From positions 62,001-126,000 of the forward strand of contig NZ_LT629765.1 in NCBI RefSeq assembly GCF_900105305.1: DNA of 64,000 nucleotides, given 5' to 3'. Shown here piece by piece: positions 29,543 through 39,350 of this stretch; the stretch's first letter is position 1, and every line of letters starts with the position of its first letter. The position numbers and the translations under genes were made by a program. This stretch comes from Corynebacterium timonense (GTDB lineage: Bacteria > Actinomycetota > Actinomycetes > Mycobacteriales > Mycobacteriaceae). Under the pieces are notes generated by a model. It made no database searches and was not told where the DNA came from. It saw nothing but the letters and a program-made list of their open reading frames with translations.

Positions 29543-30262
29543 GTGACGTACCGCCCTTCAGACCCTCGACACGACAACCGGCCCCTGCCTCCCGAGATCT
29601 ACCAGCGCCGCCGCATCGCCGCGCTCGTGATTCTGCTGGTGGTCGTGGGCCTCGTTATCTGGGGACTGACGGCCTTCGCCCGCTCCGGCTCCGGGCCCGA
29701 CGATTCCGAGGAAGCCCCCGCGCAGACCACCGAGAACATCACGACCGAACCGACGGTGCAGGCACCGGCTGACGCCACCGGCAACGATGAGCCCGTGCAG
29801 GACGAGCCCGCGGCCACCACCGCGGCCGAGCCTGGGGAGGAACCCGCCAACAACGCGGGGGCGAAAGACACCTGCGTGCTCGAGGACCTGCGCATCACGG
29901 CGCGCACCAACTCCCCGAGCTACGGCCCCGGCGAGCAGCCGGCCTTCTACATGACGGTGGACAACCCCACCGCCGCCGACTGCGTCATCGACCTCACCGA
30001 GGAGCAGCTGCGCTTCGAGGTCTACGACATGGCCACCAACCAGCGCATCTGGTCCGACACCGACTGTCACCCGCCGGTGGTGACGGGCGAGGAGACCTTC
30101 GCCCCGGGCGAGCCGCGCGACTTCGAAGCCGTCTGGTCGCGCAAGGACTCCCGCCCCGGAGAGTGCGCGGACCGCCAGGACGTGCCGGACGGCTCCTACT
30201 ACCTGCACGCCGTCATCGGCGCCCACGCCTCCGACCCGGTGGACTTCACGCTGCGCCCGTAG
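29543..30262 (+). CDS. Hypothetical membrane-anchored protein
   Basis: The 239-residue protein has a basic N-terminus, one TM helix (about residues 24-46), a Thr/Glu/Pro/Ala-rich linker (about 50-107) and an extracytoplasmic domain with four Cys. The domain includes 'VDNPTAADCVIDLTEEQLRFEVYD', resembling an immunoglobulin-like beta-sandwich of the intracellular-proteinase-inhibitor type. No function is assigned. GTG at 29543 lies 7 bases after TAAGGT, indicating a leaderless start. Confidence 0.7.
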   Translation: MTYRPSDPRHDNRPLPPEIYQRRRIAALVILLVVVGLVIWGLTAFARSGSGPDDSEEAPAQTTENITTEPTVQAPADATGNDEPVQDEPAATTAAEPGEEPANNAGAKDTCVLEDLRITARTNSPSYGPGEQPAFYMTVDNPTAADCVIDLTEEQLRFEVYDMATNQRIWSDTDCHPPVVTGEETFAPGEPRDFEAVWSRKDSRPGECADRQDVPDGSYYLHAVIGAHASDPVDFTLRP

Positions 30263-30272
30263 GGCGGCGTTG

Positions 30273-31334
30273 TCAGGCGAATCGCCGCAGCCCGTCGTAG
30301 ATGTGGCGGGCCCACAGGGGCGAGACGCTGTCGGCGGCGACGATGTCGTCGAGGCTAGCGGACAGGAGGGCGGGCAGCTCGCCGAAGGCGCCGACGATGC
30401 GGTCCATGAGGAACGTGGGAACCCGGGGGATGCGCGAGAGGGCGCGGTAGCCGCGCGGGGTGACGTCCTGCATGAGGTTTTCCTCCGTGGCCGGCAGCCC
30501 GAGCGCGCGGGCGAGCGTGGCGGAGTTGAGCAGCTGCGAGTCCGGTAGCTCGGACAGGGTGCGCAGGACCTGGGCGAGGTGCTCCTCGTCGGGGATCGTG
30601 GGGGCGGCGATGTAGTCGCGCACCAGCATCTCGATCTCGTTGACGGAGCCACGCAGTTCGCTGAGCTGCAGGGTGAGCTGGCGGGCGTCGACGCCGAGCT
30701 CGACGATGTGGGAGTCCATGTCGTTCGCGGCGCGCTCCAGCATGATCTGGCGCTGCAGAACGTTGAGGACGTCGCTGACGGTGGCGTAGTTGTTCATCTC
30801 GGCGACGAACAGACGCTGGTTGGCCAGGTCGAGGCGGCTGCGGTAGCGCTCGACCGTGGACAGGGCTTGGTTGGCGCGTTGGGTGAGCACCGTGGGCTCC
30901 TCCATGAGGTGGCGCTGCCCCTCGGCGTACAGGGTGAGCGTGTTCATGGACGCGGACACGGAGACGACCGGCACCCCGGTTTGCAGGGCGGTGCGCTCGG
31001 CGGCGCGGTGGCGCGTGCCGGATTCGGCGGTGGGGTAGGTGGGGGAGGGCACCAGCTGGACGTTGGCGCGCAGGATGCGGGAGGCGTCGGCGGAGAGGAT
31101 GACGGCGCCGTCCATCTTGCACAGCTCGCGCAGCAAGGTGGGCTGGAAGGGGACGTCGAAGGCGATGCCGCCGTCGCAGAGCTCGACGACCTCGGGGCCG
31201 TCGCCGATGACGATGAGACCGCCGGTGTGTCCGCGCTGGATGCGCTCGAGCCCCTCGCGAAGCGGGGTGCCGGGGGCGAGGCGCTTGAGGGCGCCCAGGA
31301 GGGTGGTGCCGGGGTGAGGCGCAGACTCAGTCAT
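30273..31334 (-). CDS. disA: DNA integrity scanning diadenylate cyclase
   Basis: The 353-residue protein has the DAC domain with D-G-A at about 75-77 and R-H-R at about 108-110, both needed to make c-di-AMP from two ATP. A helical spine follows, then a C-terminal helix-hairpin-helix DNA-binding region. It scans DNA for branched structures and signals through c-di-AMP. TAGACT lies 8 bases before the ATG (leaderless pattern). radA lies 11 bases upstream on the same strand. The radA-disA pairing is conserved in actinobacteria and Firmicutes. Confidence 0.96.
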   Translation of the reverse strand: MTESAPHPGTTLLGALKRLAPGTPLREGLERIQRGHTGGLIVIGDGPEVVELCDGGIAFDVPFQPTLLRELCKMDGAVILSADASRILRANVQLVPSPTYPTAESGTRHRAAERTALQTGVPVVSVSASMNTLTLYAEGQRHLMEEPTVLTQRANQALSTVERYRSRLDLANQRLFVAEMNNYATVSDVLNVLQRQIMLERAANDMDSHIVELGVDARQLTLQLSELRGSVNEIEMLVRDYIAAPTIPDEEHLAQVLRTLSELPDSQLLNSATLARALGLPATEENLMQDVTPRGYRALSRIPRVPTFLMDRIVGAFGELPALLSASLDDIVAADSVSPLWARHIYDGLRRFA

Positions 31335-31345
31335 AAGGCGCCAGT

Positions 31346-32722
31346 CTAGTGGTCGATCGCGGCGATGGCCTCGCGCAGCGTGGCGGCGGCGACGATGCGC
31401 ATGCCGGGTACGCTAATCGTCTCCCCGGCGGGGATGATGGCGCCGGTGTAGCCGAGGCGGGCGGCCTCGTGGAGGCGCCGGCCGAGGTTGGGGACGCGGC
31501 GCAGCTCCCCGGCCAAGCCCACTTCGCCCACCGTCACCGTCGTCGGCGGCAGGGGGCGTTCGTGCAGGCTGGACCAGGTGGCCAGCGCGACCGCGAGGTC
31601 CGTCGCGGTTTCGGTGATGCGCATGCCGCCGACGGTGGCCACGTAGGCGTCCTTGTCGTTGGTGCGCTCCCCGCAGCGCGCCTGCAGGACCGCGAGCACC
31701 ATGGGCACGCGGTTGGAGTCGAGGCCGGTGACCACGCGCTTCGGGCTCTTGTTCACGGGGTCGACAGTGAGCGCCTGCACCTCGGCGAGCATGGGGCGCA
31801 CCCCGTCCATGGCCACGGTCACGGCGGAGCCGTCGGGGGTCTGCCCGCGGTGGGAGAGGAACAGGCCGGAGGGGTCGGGTACCTCGCGGATGCCGTCCGC
31901 GGTCTGCTCGAAGCACCCCACCTCGTCGGTGGCCCCGAAGCGGTTTTTCATGCCGCGAAGCATGCGCAGGCTGGACTGGCGGTCGCCCTCGAAGTTGAGC
32001 ACGACGTCGACGAGGTGCTCGAGCACGCGCGGTCCGGCGACGTTGCCGTCCTTGGTCACGTGGCCGACCAAGAGGATGGTCAGGTTGGTCGTCTTCGCCA
32101 GGGTGGTCAGCGCGGCGGTGACGGCGCGGGACTGCGCCACCCCGCCCGGCACGCCTTCGACGCCGGAGGCGTGCATGGTCTGCACCGAGTCGACGATGAG
32201 CAGGGAGGGCCGGATCTGCTCGACGTGGCCGAACACGACGTCGAGGTTGGATTCGGCGGCGAGGTAGAGCGTCTCGCACAGCGCGCCGGTGCGCTCGGCG
32301 CGGGCGCGGACCTGGCCCGCGGATTCTTCGGCGGTGACGTACAGGGCGCGGCGCCCGCCCAGCTGGGCCCAGCGGGACGCGACCTCCAGCAGCAGGGTGG
32401 ACTTGCCCACCCCCGGCTCGCCGGCCATGAGGACAACGGAGCCGGGGACGACGCCGGAGCCGAGCACGCGGTCGAGCTCGCCGATGCCGGAGGGGGTGGT
32501 CGCGGTGGCCGTGGCGTCGACGGCGGTGATCGGGGCGGCGGGGGAGGTCGGCGTCAGGGCCTGCACCGGGGCAGGGCCGGCGCTCGCGCGAGCCGCGGCC
32601 GCGGGCGGGGTCTGCTCCTGCAGGGTGCCCCACGAGCCGCATTCGGGGCAGCGGCCGAGCCACTTGGGGGAGGAGTAGCCGCATTCCGTGCAGGTATGCA
32701 GCGTGCGTTGTTTCTTCGCCAT
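31346..32722 (-). CDS. radA: DNA repair protein RadA
   Basis: The 458-residue protein has an N-terminal zinc finger C-x2-C-x(n)-C-x2-C ('CTECGYSSPKWLGRCPECGSW'), a RecA-like ATPase with Walker A G-E-P-G-V-G-K-S-T near residue 110, the RadA-specific K-N-R-F-G motif, and a C-terminal Lon-like domain. It promotes branch migration in recombination. The Ala/Pro-rich linker between finger and ATPase is longer than in E. coli. It is followed by disA on the same strand. Confidence 0.96.
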   Translation of the reverse strand: MAKKQRTLHTCTECGYSSPKWLGRCPECGSWGTLQEQTPPAAAARASAGPAPVQALTPTSPAAPITAVDATATATTPSGIGELDRVLGSGVVPGSVVLMAGEPGVGKSTLLLEVASRWAQLGGRRALYVTAEESAGQVRARAERTGALCETLYLAAESNLDVVFGHVEQIRPSLLIVDSVQTMHASGVEGVPGGVAQSRAVTAALTTLAKTTNLTILLVGHVTKDGNVAGPRVLEHLVDVVLNFEGDRQSSLRMLRGMKNRFGATDEVGCFEQTADGIREVPDPSGLFLSHRGQTPDGSAVTVAMDGVRPMLAEVQALTVDPVNKSPKRVVTGLDSNRVPMVLAVLQARCGERTNDKDAYVATVGGMRITETATDLAVALATWSSLHERPLPPTTVTVGEVGLAGELRRVPNLGRRLHEAARLGYTGAIIPAGETISVPGMRIVAAATLREAIAAIDH

Positions 32723-32759
32723 GAACGCGCTGACGGGGGCGTCGATACGCGAAGAACTC

Positions 32760-33305
32760 TTAGTGCCCGGCGTGCTGGCCCTCGTCGCGCATGGACGCGC
32801 CCGAGGGGAGGGTGGGGGCGGAGACGGTCGCGGTGACGTCGATGGTGGCGGTGTCGAACCGGAAGGTGACGTCGACGTTGCCGCCGTATGCGAAGTCGTC
32901 GTTGAACACCGAGGTGGTCACGTACTGGATGCAGTCGCTGGTGGAGCGGGGGATCGAGGCGATCGCGGGCTGGGAATCGGCCACGAGGACGCACTGGGCC
33001 GGGATCTCCGTCGGGCCGTCGAGGACAACGTCGTTGCCGTTGACGCTGGCGGACAGCAGGGTGTGCGGCTGGCGCGCGTCGTTCTGGTTAATCGCCGTGA
33101 ACTTGAGGGCGGCGGTGCCGTTTTCTTCGAGCACGAGGGTGACGTCCTGGACGGCAATCTCCTGGTTCTCGCTGGTGGTGCTGGCGCCGTCGACGGCCGC
33201 GACCTGGTTGGAGGTCTGGGTGATCTGACCGGCGGAGCAGCCGGCGATCAGCAGTGCAGACGCGGCGATGGCGGAGACGGCGGCGGCCGGCTTCAGGGAC
33301 TTCAC
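32760..33305 (-). CDS. lpqE: LpqE-like lipoprotein
   Basis: The protein is about 181 residues with a lipoprotein signal ending 'LLIAGC'. A beta-rich domain ('VQDVTLVLEENGTAALKFTAINQND', 'PAQCVLVADSQ', 'VDVTFRFDTATIDVTATV') and a His-containing tail 'DEGQHAGH' follow. It occupies the LpqE position next to radA-disA and divergent from carD, as in M. tuberculosis. The GTG at 33305 has GGAGG eight bases upstream and is preferred to an ATG five codons earlier. The domain resembles copper-chaperone-like (PCuAC) folds, but the metal motif is not conserved. Function unknown. Confidence 0.75.
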   Translation of the reverse strand: MKSLKPAAAVSAIAASALLIAGCSAGQITQTSNQVAAVDGASTTSENQEIAVQDVTLVLEENGTAALKFTAINQNDARQPHTLLSASVNGNDVVLDGPTEIPAQCVLVADSQPAIASIPRSTSDCIQYVTTSVFNDDFAYGGNVDVTFRFDTATIDVTATVSAPTLPSGASMRDEGQHAGH

Positions 33306-33522
33306 GTGAGTGTCCTCCATACTTTGTTTTCCCTTTTTCTCTCCGTTTACCTTAGCCCGTCGCCGCGCCCTTTTCCCAGTTTCCGCCCAGGGGAGGGGGA
33401 GGCGCGGCCGCAGCGTGGGGTCATTCGGGGGTAAACCTTCCGGGCCCGCCGCGCGTCGGCCGCGGGTGGTAAACTAGCCGGGTTGTAAAGGTGAGTACGG
33501 CCGCAAAGAGTCTGGAGAATCC
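33306..33522. promoter_or_regulatory. Divergent promoter region lpqE / carD
   Basis: On the minus strand TAAGGT (33349-33354) is a plausible -10 for lpqE, with about 37 bases of leader. On the plus strand TAAACT (33470-33475) is a plausible -10 for carD, with about 40 bases of leader and GGAG before the ATG. No convincing -35 elements are seen. Confidence 0.4.
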
Positions 33523-34140
33523 ATGGAGTTTAACGTCGGAGAAGTTGTCGTCTACCCCCACCACGGCGCGGCACGCATCGCCGACATCGAGCAGCGCGAG
33601 ATGGGAGGGGAGACGCTCGATTTTCTCGTGCTCAAGATTCTCCAGTCGGACCTTGAGGTCCGCGTGCCGGTGAAAAACACCGAGCTGGTCGGCGTGCGCG
33701 ACGTGGTCAACGAGGAAGGCCTGCAGAAGGTCTTTTCGGTGCTGCGCGAGACGGACGTCGAGGAGGCCGGCAACTGGTCGCGGCGCTACAAGGCCAACCA
33801 GGAGCGCCTCGCCTCCGGCGATATCAACAAGGTCGCCGAGGTCGTGCGCGACCTGTGGCGCCGGGACCAGGGCAAGGGCCTGTCCGCCGGCGAGAAGCGC
33901 ATGCTGGGCAAGGCGCGCCAGGTGCTCGTCGGCGAGCTCGCGCTCGCGGAGCCGGTGGACGAGAAGAAGGCGGACGAGATGGAGGCGGAGATCTCCAGGA
34001 TCATCGACGCCCAGGTCAAGGCCGGCATCTCGATTGCCCCGCGCCCGGACGAGGACGACGAGGACGACGTGGACCTCGACGACCTGAGTTTCGACGACGA
34101 CCACGATGAGCGCGACGACCACGACGAGGACGACGAGTAG
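33523..34140 (+). CDS. carD: CarD-family RNA polymerase-binding regulator
   Basis: The 205-residue protein opens with the RNA-polymerase interaction domain ('[25 protein letters not shown]'). A helical DNA-binding domain follows, containing the conserved Trp region '[17 protein letters not shown]'. It stabilises open complexes, notably at rRNA promoters, and is essential in mycobacteria. Unlike M. tuberculosis CarD (162 residues), it has a C-terminal tail of about 35 mostly Asp/Glu/His residues. ispD follows after 8 bases. Confidence 0.95.
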   Translation: MEFNVGEVVVYPHHGAARIADIEQREMGGETLDFLVLKILQSDLEVRVPVKNTELVGVRDVVNEEGLQKVFSVLRETDVEEAGNWSRRYKANQERLASGDINKVAEVVRDLWRRDQGKGLSAGEKRMLGKARQVLVGELALAEPVDEKKADEMEAEISRIIDAQVKAGISIAPRPDEDDEDDVDLDDLSFDDDHDERDDHDEDDE

Positions 34141-34148
34141 GGCGCGCC

Positions 34149-34835
34149 GTGCGCGCTGTCACCGCGATCGTTGCGGCCGCTGGGCGCGGCACGCGCCTCG
34201 GCGCCGAGCTGCCCAAGGCGTTCGTCGAGCTGGGCGGGATCACGCTGCTTGAGCGTTCTGTCGCCGCGCTCGAGGCCTCCGGGGTGGTCGACGACACCAT
34301 CGTCGTGGTCAGCCCCGACATGGAAGACACGGCCCGTCGGGTGCTGGCGGGCCGCGGCGTGAGCTTCGTGCACGGCGGCGCGGAGCGGGCGGATTCGATG
34401 TACAACGGCCTGCGCGCCATCGACGCCGAGGACGGCGTGGTGCTCATCCACGACGCCGCCCGCTGCCTCACGCCCCCGGGGATGATCGCGCGCGTCGCCG
34501 GGGCGGTCGTGGGCGGCGAGGTCGCCGCGGTGCCGGTCGTCGCGGTGGCGGACACGATCAAGGAGGTCGACGCGGCCGGCGCCGTGGTTGTGTCCACGCC
34601 CTCGCGTGCGCGGCTGCGCGCCGTGCAAACCCCCCAGGCATTCGACCTGCGCGAGCTGCGCCGAGCCAACGAGGCCTATTTTTCCGAGCGCCCCGAGTTC
34701 GTCGCCACCGACGACGCCAGCCTGATGGAATGGTTCGGCGCGCGCGTGGCCACGGTGGAGGGCGACGCGCTGGCTTTCAAAATCACCACCCCGCTGGACA
34801 TGCGCCTGGCGCAGGCCCTGATCCACGTACGGTAA
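34149..34835 (+). CDS. ispD: 2-C-methyl-D-erythritol 4-phosphate cytidylyltransferase
   Basis: The 228-residue protein has the nucleotide-binding loop 'AAAGRGTRLGAELPKAF' at the N-terminus, 'IHDAARCLTPP' and 'TPQAFDL', all typical of IspD. It activates MEP with CTP in the non-mevalonate isoprenoid pathway. The start is GTG, 8 bases after the carD stop. ispF follows after 5 bases, so carD-ispD-ispF-cysS-rlmB is probably one transcript. Confidence 0.95.
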   Translation: MRAVTAIVAAAGRGTRLGAELPKAFVELGGITLLERSVAALEASGVVDDTIVVVSPDMEDTARRVLAGRGVSFVHGGAERADSMYNGLRAIDAEDGVVLIHDAARCLTPPGMIARVAGAVVGGEVAAVPVVAVADTIKEVDAAGAVVVSTPSRARLRAVQTPQAFDLRELRRANEAYFSERPEFVATDDASLMEWFGARVATVEGDALAFKITTPLDMRLAQALIHVR

Positions 34836-34840
34836 AAGCC

Positions 34841-35314
34841 ATGAGCAACATTCGCGTGGGCACAGCCTTCGACGCACACCAGATTCAGCCCGGCAAGGAC
34901 TGTTGGATCGCCGGGATCCTCCACGAGGGCGCCGACGGCTGCGAGGGCCATTCCGACGGCGACGTGGTCAGCCACGCCGTCGTCGACGCGGTCTTATCCG
35001 CCGCCGGCCTCGGCGACCTCGGCTCCTTCGTCGGAGTGGGCCGCCCGGAGTACGAGGGGGTCACCGGGGTCCGCCTGCTGGTCGAGCTCAAGGAGCTTCT
35101 CGACGCCCACGGGGTCACCGTCATCAACGTCTCCGCCCAGCTGGTGGCCCAGACGCCGCGGATGGGCCCGGTGCGCGAGGAGGCGGAGCGCGTGCTCTCG
35201 CAGGCGCTGGGCGCCCCGGTGTCCGTCGGTGCGACCACGACCGACCACATGGGCTTCACCGGCGCGGGGGAGGGCAGGGCAGCGATTGCCACCGCGCTGG
35301 TTGAACTAAGCTGA
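34841..35314 (+). CDS. ispF: 2-C-methyl-D-erythritol 2,4-cyclodiphosphate synthase
   Basis: The 157-residue protein shows the metal site D-x-H in '[10 protein letters not shown]', then '[18 protein letters not shown]' and '[14 protein letters not shown]', the IspF signatures. It cyclises CDP-ME 2-phosphate in the MEP pathway. The ATG at 34841 is chosen because it starts exactly at the conserved N-terminus; the longer frame upstream overlaps ispD. Its stop overlaps the cysS ATG by one base. Confidence 0.95.
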   Translation: MSNIRVGTAFDAHQIQPGKDCWIAGILHEGADGCEGHSDGDVVSHAVVDAVLSAAGLGDLGSFVGVGRPEYEGVTGVRLLVELKELLDAHGVTVINVSAQLVAQTPRMGPVREEAERVLSQALGAPVSVGATTTDHMGFTGAGEGRAAIATALVELS

Positions 35315-36738
35315 TGGCCGTGACTTCCGGTACTCCTTCACAGCAGATCTTCGACACCGCGACCCGCTCGCTGCGCCCCTTCGAGCCACTGCGCGAAGGC
35401 CACGTCTCGATCTACCTGTGCGGGGCGACCCCGCAGTCCCACCCCCACATCGGGCACCTGCGCTCCGGCGTCGCCTTCGACATCGTGCGCCGCTGGTTTA
35501 TCGCCCAGGGCTACGACGTCGCCTTCGTGCGCAACGTCACCGACATCGACGACAAGATTCTCACCAAGGCCGCCGAGAACAATCGGCCCTGGTGGGAGTG
35601 GGTGTCCACCCACGAGCGCGCGTTCACCCGGGCCTACGACACGCTCGGCGTGCTCCCGCCGTCGGTGGAGCCGCGGGCGACGGGGCACGTGACCCAGATG
35701 GTGGATTACATGCGGCGTCTCATCGACCGCGGTGTCGCTTACGCCGCCGAGGGCTCCGTCTACTTCGACGTCGACGCCTGGGTGCGCGCGGAGGGTTCGG
35801 ACTACGGCTCGCTGTCCGGCAACCGCGTTGAGGAGATGGAGCAAGGCGAGCCCGATAACCGCGGCAAGCGCGGGGCCCACGACTTCGCCCTGTGGAAGGC
35901 GGCGAAGCCCGGCGAGCCGAGCTGGCCCACCCCGTGGGGAGACGGCCGGCCGGGCTGGCACCTCGAGTGCTCCGCGATGTCCACCTGGTACCTCGGCCCT
36001 GAGTTTGACATCCACGGCGGCGGCCTCGACCTGCAGTTCCCCCACCACGAGAACGAGCAGGCGCAGTCGCACGCCGCCGGCGACGGCTTTGCCCGCTTCT
36101 GGATGCACAACCACTGGGTCACCATGGCCGGGGCGAAGATGTCGAAGTCCCTGGGCAACGTCCTGTCCATCGACGCCATGCTCGAGGCGGTGCGCCCGGT
36201 GGAGCTGCGTTACTACCTCGGCTCCGCGCACTACCGCAGCGTCCTCGAGTACTCGCCCGAGGCGCTGAGCGAGGCCGCCGCGGGCTACCGGCGCATCGAG
36301 GACTTCGTCGCCCGCGCCGGCACGCCCGAGCCGTCGACGTGGACGGATGGCTTCGCCGCCGCGCTTTTCGACGACTTCGGGGTGCCCCGGGCCCTCGCCG
36401 AGATCCACAACGCAGTGCGGGAGGGCAACAAGGCCCTGGCGCAGGGCGACGCCGGCGCCGCCCGGGAGATCGCGGCGGGCGTGCGCGCCATGGCGGCGGT
36501 GCTCGGCGTGGATCCGGGGGAGTGGGCCGATGAGGCGTCGACACGCGGGGCGGCGGAGGCCGCCCTCGACGTGCTGGTGCGCGCCGAGCTCGAGCGCCGC
36601 GCCGAGGCGCGCGCCGCGAAGGACTGGGCCGTGGCCGACGAGGTGCGCGACCGCCTCGCCGCCGCCGGCATCGAGGTCACCGACACCCCCGACGGCCCGC
36701 AGTGGGCCCTCAACACCGCAGGCGAGAAAGGCGTTTAA
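35314..36738 (+). CDS. cysS: Cysteinyl-tRNA synthetase
   Basis: The 474-residue class I enzyme has '[19 protein letters not shown]' (zinc Cys plus HIGH), 'WHLECSAMS' and 'HHENEQAQS' for the other zinc ligands, and K-M-S-K-S in '[10 protein letters not shown]'. A C-terminal helical domain follows. It charges tRNA-Cys. The length and complete C-terminus separate it from the related mycothiol ligase MshC. A GTG two codons downstream of the ATG is an alternative start. rlmB follows after 3 bases. Confidence 0.96.
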   Translation: MAVTSGTPSQQIFDTATRSLRPFEPLREGHVSIYLCGATPQSHPHIGHLRSGVAFDIVRRWFIAQGYDVAFVRNVTDIDDKILTKAAENNRPWWEWVSTHERAFTRAYDTLGVLPPSVEPRATGHVTQMVDYMRRLIDRGVAYAAEGSVYFDVDAWVRAEGSDYGSLSGNRVEEMEQGEPDNRGKRGAHDFALWKAAKPGEPSWPTPWGDGRPGWHLECSAMSTWYLGPEFDIHGGGLDLQFPHHENEQAQSHAAGDGFARFWMHNHWVTMAGAKMSKSLGNVLSIDAMLEAVRPVELRYYLGSAHYRSVLEYSPEALSEAAAGYRRIEDFVARAGTPEPSTWTDGFAAALFDDFGVPRALAEIHNAVREGNKALAQGDAGAAREIAAGVRAMAAVLGVDPGEWADEASTRGAAEAALDVLVRAELERRAEARAAKDWAVADEVRDRLAAAGIEVTDTPDGPQWALNTAGEKGV

Positions 36739-36741
36739 GAG

Positions 36742-37680
36742 ATGGCGAAACCGTACCAGCGCCCCGACAAGCAGAAAACCTCGAAGAAGGGCGCCTCGAA
36801 GGGCTCCGGCGGGCAGCGCCGCCGCGGGCTGAAGGGCAAGGGGGCAACCCCGAAGGCGGAGGACCGCGTCTACCACTCCGCGCACAAGCGCAAGCTCGAG
36901 CGCGAGCGGCGCAACTCCGGGCGCCACGAGCGCGAAAGCGTCGACCTCGTCGTGGGGCGCAACCCCGTCATCGAGTGCCTGCACGCGAAGGTGCCCTCCG
37001 AGGCTCTCTACGTCGCGCAGGGGACGGGCCACGACGACCGCCTCAGCGAGGCCGTCACCCTCGCGAACTCTCGTGGCCTGCCCGTGCACGAAGTGCCGCG
37101 CCGGGACCTGGACGCGATGACCGGAAACGGCCTGCACCAGGGCGTCGGCCTACGCATCCAGCCCTACAAGTACGCCGACGTCTTCGACCTCATCGCCGGG
37201 GTCGCCGAGCGCGGGGAGACCGGAATGTTCGTCGTGCTGGACAACATCACGGACCCGCGCAACCTCGGCGCCGTCATCCGCTCCACGGCTGCGTTCGGCG
37301 GCCACGGGGTGATCATCCCGGAGCGCCGCTCCGCGCAGGTCACGGGCGTGGCGTGGCGCACTTCGGCGGGCACCGCCGCGCGGCTGCCGGTGGCGAAGGC
37401 CACCAACATCACCCGCACCGTCAAGCAGTTCAAGGACAACGGCTACATGGTCGTCGGCCTCGACGCGGGCGGCGAGCACACCCTAGACACCTTCGACGGG
37501 GCGACCGACCCAGTCGTCATCGTCGTCGGCTCGGAGGGCAAGGGCATCTCGCGGCTCGTGCGCGAGAACTGCGACGTCATCATGTCCATCCCCACCGAAG
37601 GCTGGGTGGAATCCCTCAACGCCTCGGTGGCGGCGGGCGTGGTGCTTAGCGAGTGCGCCCGTCAGCGCCGCCAGAAATAA
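36742..37680 (+). CDS. rlmB: 23S rRNA (guanosine-2'-O)-methyltransferase RlmB (SpoU family)
   Basis: The 312-residue protein has a basic N-terminal extension (about 1-70), a substrate-binding domain starting '[17 protein letters not shown]', and a SPOUT catalytic domain. The knot motifs are visible: '[18 protein letters not shown]', '[14 protein letters not shown]' and '[21 protein letters not shown]'. It methylates the ribose of a guanosine in 23S rRNA domain V. It directly follows cysS, as in mycobacteria. Its last 35 bases overlap the convergent dehydrogenase gene. Confidence 0.93.
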   Translation: MAKPYQRPDKQKTSKKGASKGSGGQRRRGLKGKGATPKAEDRVYHSAHKRKLERERRNSGRHERESVDLVVGRNPVIECLHAKVPSEALYVAQGTGHDDRLSEAVTLANSRGLPVHEVPRRDLDAMTGNGLHQGVGLRIQPYKYADVFDLIAGVAERGETGMFVVLDNITDPRNLGAVIRSTAAFGGHGVIIPERRSAQVTGVAWRTSAGTAARLPVAKATNITRTVKQFKDNGYMVVGLDAGGEHTLDTFDGATDPVVIVVGSEGKGISRLVRENCDVIMSIPTEGWVESLNASVAAGVVLSECARQRRQK

Positions 37681-38518
37681 CCGCGTTGAAGCCGCGCAGC
37701 TTCTCGTCGCGGGCCGCCGAGCGGCGCTTGAAGGACTCCTTGTCGTTGCCGTAGGCGTCGTCGACCTGGGAGAAGAGCTCGTCGAGGTTGTCGAGGTCCG
37801 GCTCGCCGACCGGCATGGTGTCGGCCCACTGGGAGGCGATGTTGCCGAAGATGGCCGAGACGCCCTCCGGCCCGCCGCCGAGGCGGTTGGCCTCGAAGGG
37901 CCCGACCGCCGCGTAGCGCAGCCCGAGCGAGTTGCGCACGATGGAGTCCACCTCCTCTGGGCTGACGATCCCCTCCTGCACCAGGTAGATCGCCTCCCAC
38001 ATGATCGCCTTCTGGATCCGGTTGCCCACAAAGCCCGCGATCTCCTTGCGCAGCGTCGTCGGCTCGAAGCCCAGCTCGGAGTACACCTCCTCCGCCCGCC
38101 GAGTCGTCTCGGGGCTCGTGTCGGGCCCCGGCACGATCTCGAGCACGGGCATGAGGTGCGCGGGCGTGAAGGGGTGGCCGACAATGATGCGCTCGGCCGC
38201 CGCGTTGTCGCGGGCGATGACCGAGGGCAGGATCGCCGAGCTTGACGACGCCAGAACGACGCCCTCCCCGGTCAGCTCCGCGAGCCGGGAGAACATGCCC
38301 TGCTTGAACTCGGGGTCCTCCGGCCCGGCCTCCTGGACAAAGTCCACGCCCTCGACGGCGTCTTCGAGCTCGCTGTAGAACGTCGCTCCCGCCTTTTCTA
38401 CCTCGTCGGCGACGCCGGAGTCGATGTCGTAGACGTTGACCTCCCACCCCGCGTCGGTGAAGCGTGTGATGAAGGATTGACCGATCAGGCCGCTACCAAT
38501 AATTAGTGCTCTGCTCAT
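37646..38518 (-). CDS. 3-hydroxyacyl-CoA dehydrogenase-family NAD-binding protein
   Basis: The 290-residue protein has an N-terminal Rossmann motif G-S-G-L-I-G and 'VNVYDID', then 'FVQEAGPED', '[11 protein letters not shown]', '[23 protein letters not shown]' and '[19 protein letters not shown]'. This is the layout of the 3-hydroxyacyl-CoA/L-carnitine/L-gulonate dehydrogenase group. The '[11 protein letters not shown]' segment is closer to the carnitine-dehydrogenase branch than to FadB. The substrate cannot be fixed. TAGCCT lies 7 bases before the ATG (leaderless pattern). It is convergent with rlmB. Confidence 0.82.
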   Translation of the reverse strand: MSRALIIGSGLIGQSFITRFTDAGWEVNVYDIDSGVADEVEKAGATFYSELEDAVEGVDFVQEAGPEDPEFKQGMFSRLAELTGEGVVLASSSSAILPSVIARDNAAAERIIVGHPFTPAHLMPVLEIVPGPDTSPETTRRAEEVYSELGFEPTTLRKEIAGFVGNRIQKAIMWEAIYLVQEGIVSPEEVDSIVRNSLGLRYAAVGPFEANRLGGGPEGVSAIFGNIASQWADTMPVGEPDLDNLDELFSQVDDAYGNDKESFKRRSAARDEKLRGFNAVISGGADGRTR

Positions 38519-38528
38519 AGCCCCCAGG

Positions 38529-39332
38529 CTAGAGAGAAAAGTAGTCGCTGACCAGGTCCGCTCCCACCACCGCGTCGGTGCCCGGGCCGAGGCGCTCGTC
38601 GAGGCGCGCCGGGGAGGGGACGAGGTGGCCCACGCCGTCGAGCGACCACAGTTCCACGGGGGCGCCGCCGGACCAGGTGTCCACCGTCACCGTGGGTGTC
38701 GGGCGCGAGCGCTCGTGTTGTTCGGAGCCGTTGAGGAAGGCGAGGTAGCGCGCGGAGTCGAGGGCGGAGCGGGCGGTGCCCCGGTTGGCGGGGCCGATGC
38801 CCGCCTCGCCGCCCTCGTAGGGCACGATCGGGTCGGCCGTACCCTGCACCGCGAGGATCGGGGTGGGCACCCAGCCGGCGGGGGCGCGCAGCATGTTGTC
38901 GTCCGTGGGGGCGGGGGCGCCGAAGAGGGCGACGCCGTGGAGGGCGCCGGGGGCGTCGACAAGCATGCGAAGGAGCATCTGGCCGCCGTTGGAAAAGCCG
39001 CAGCCGATGACCCGGCGCGCGCCGTAGAGCGCGATGAGCTCGCGGAGGAAACCGACGTCGTCGACGTTGAGCGTGCGCGCGGTCTCGTTGAAGCTGCGGC
39101 GCAGGTCGTTGAAGTGGTGGTCGACGCCGTCGGGGTAGACCACCGCGCACCCGCGCGAGGCGAACGCGTCGAAGGTGCGGCCCGTGAAGGTGCGCGCGAC
39201 GCTGCCCGACTGGAGGGAGCCGTGCAAAAACATAACGAGGGTGTCGGCGGTGCCGTCGGCCGCGGTGATCTCCAGCCAGGTCCTGTCCCGGCCGTCGTGG
39301 TGCAGGTGTCGTCGGGTGCGGGTGGGCGTCAC
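38529..39332 (-). CDS. Esterase of the PHB-depolymerase/LpqC type
   Basis: The protein is about 267 residues with 'LVMFLHGSLQSG' (oxyanion), nucleophile elbow G-F-S-N-G-G, 'AVQGTADPIVPYEGG' (acid) and 'GVGHLVP' (His). The spacing matches LpqC-like feruloyl esterase/PHB-depolymerase proteins. No signal peptide is seen, so it may be cytoplasmic. GTG at 39332 is preferred to the one at 39341, because TAGAGT lies exactly 7 bases upstream of it and overlaps the earlier GTG. It follows the metal ABC permease gene on the same strand. Confidence 0.78.
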   Translation of the reverse strand: MTPTRTRRHLHHDGRDRTWLEITAADGTADTLVMFLHGSLQSGSVARTFTGRTFDAFASRGCAVVYPDGVDHHFNDLRRSFNETARTLNVDDVGFLRELIALYGARRVIGCGFSNGGQMLLRMLVDAPGALHGVALFGAPAPTDDNMLRAPAGWVPTPILAVQGTADPIVPYEGGEAGIGPANRGTARSALDSARYLAFLNGSEQHERSRPTPTVTVDTWSGGAPVELWSLDGVGHLVPSPARLDERLGPGTDAVVGADLVSDYFSL

Positions 39333-39350
39333 CCGGCCCACTCTAGCCGC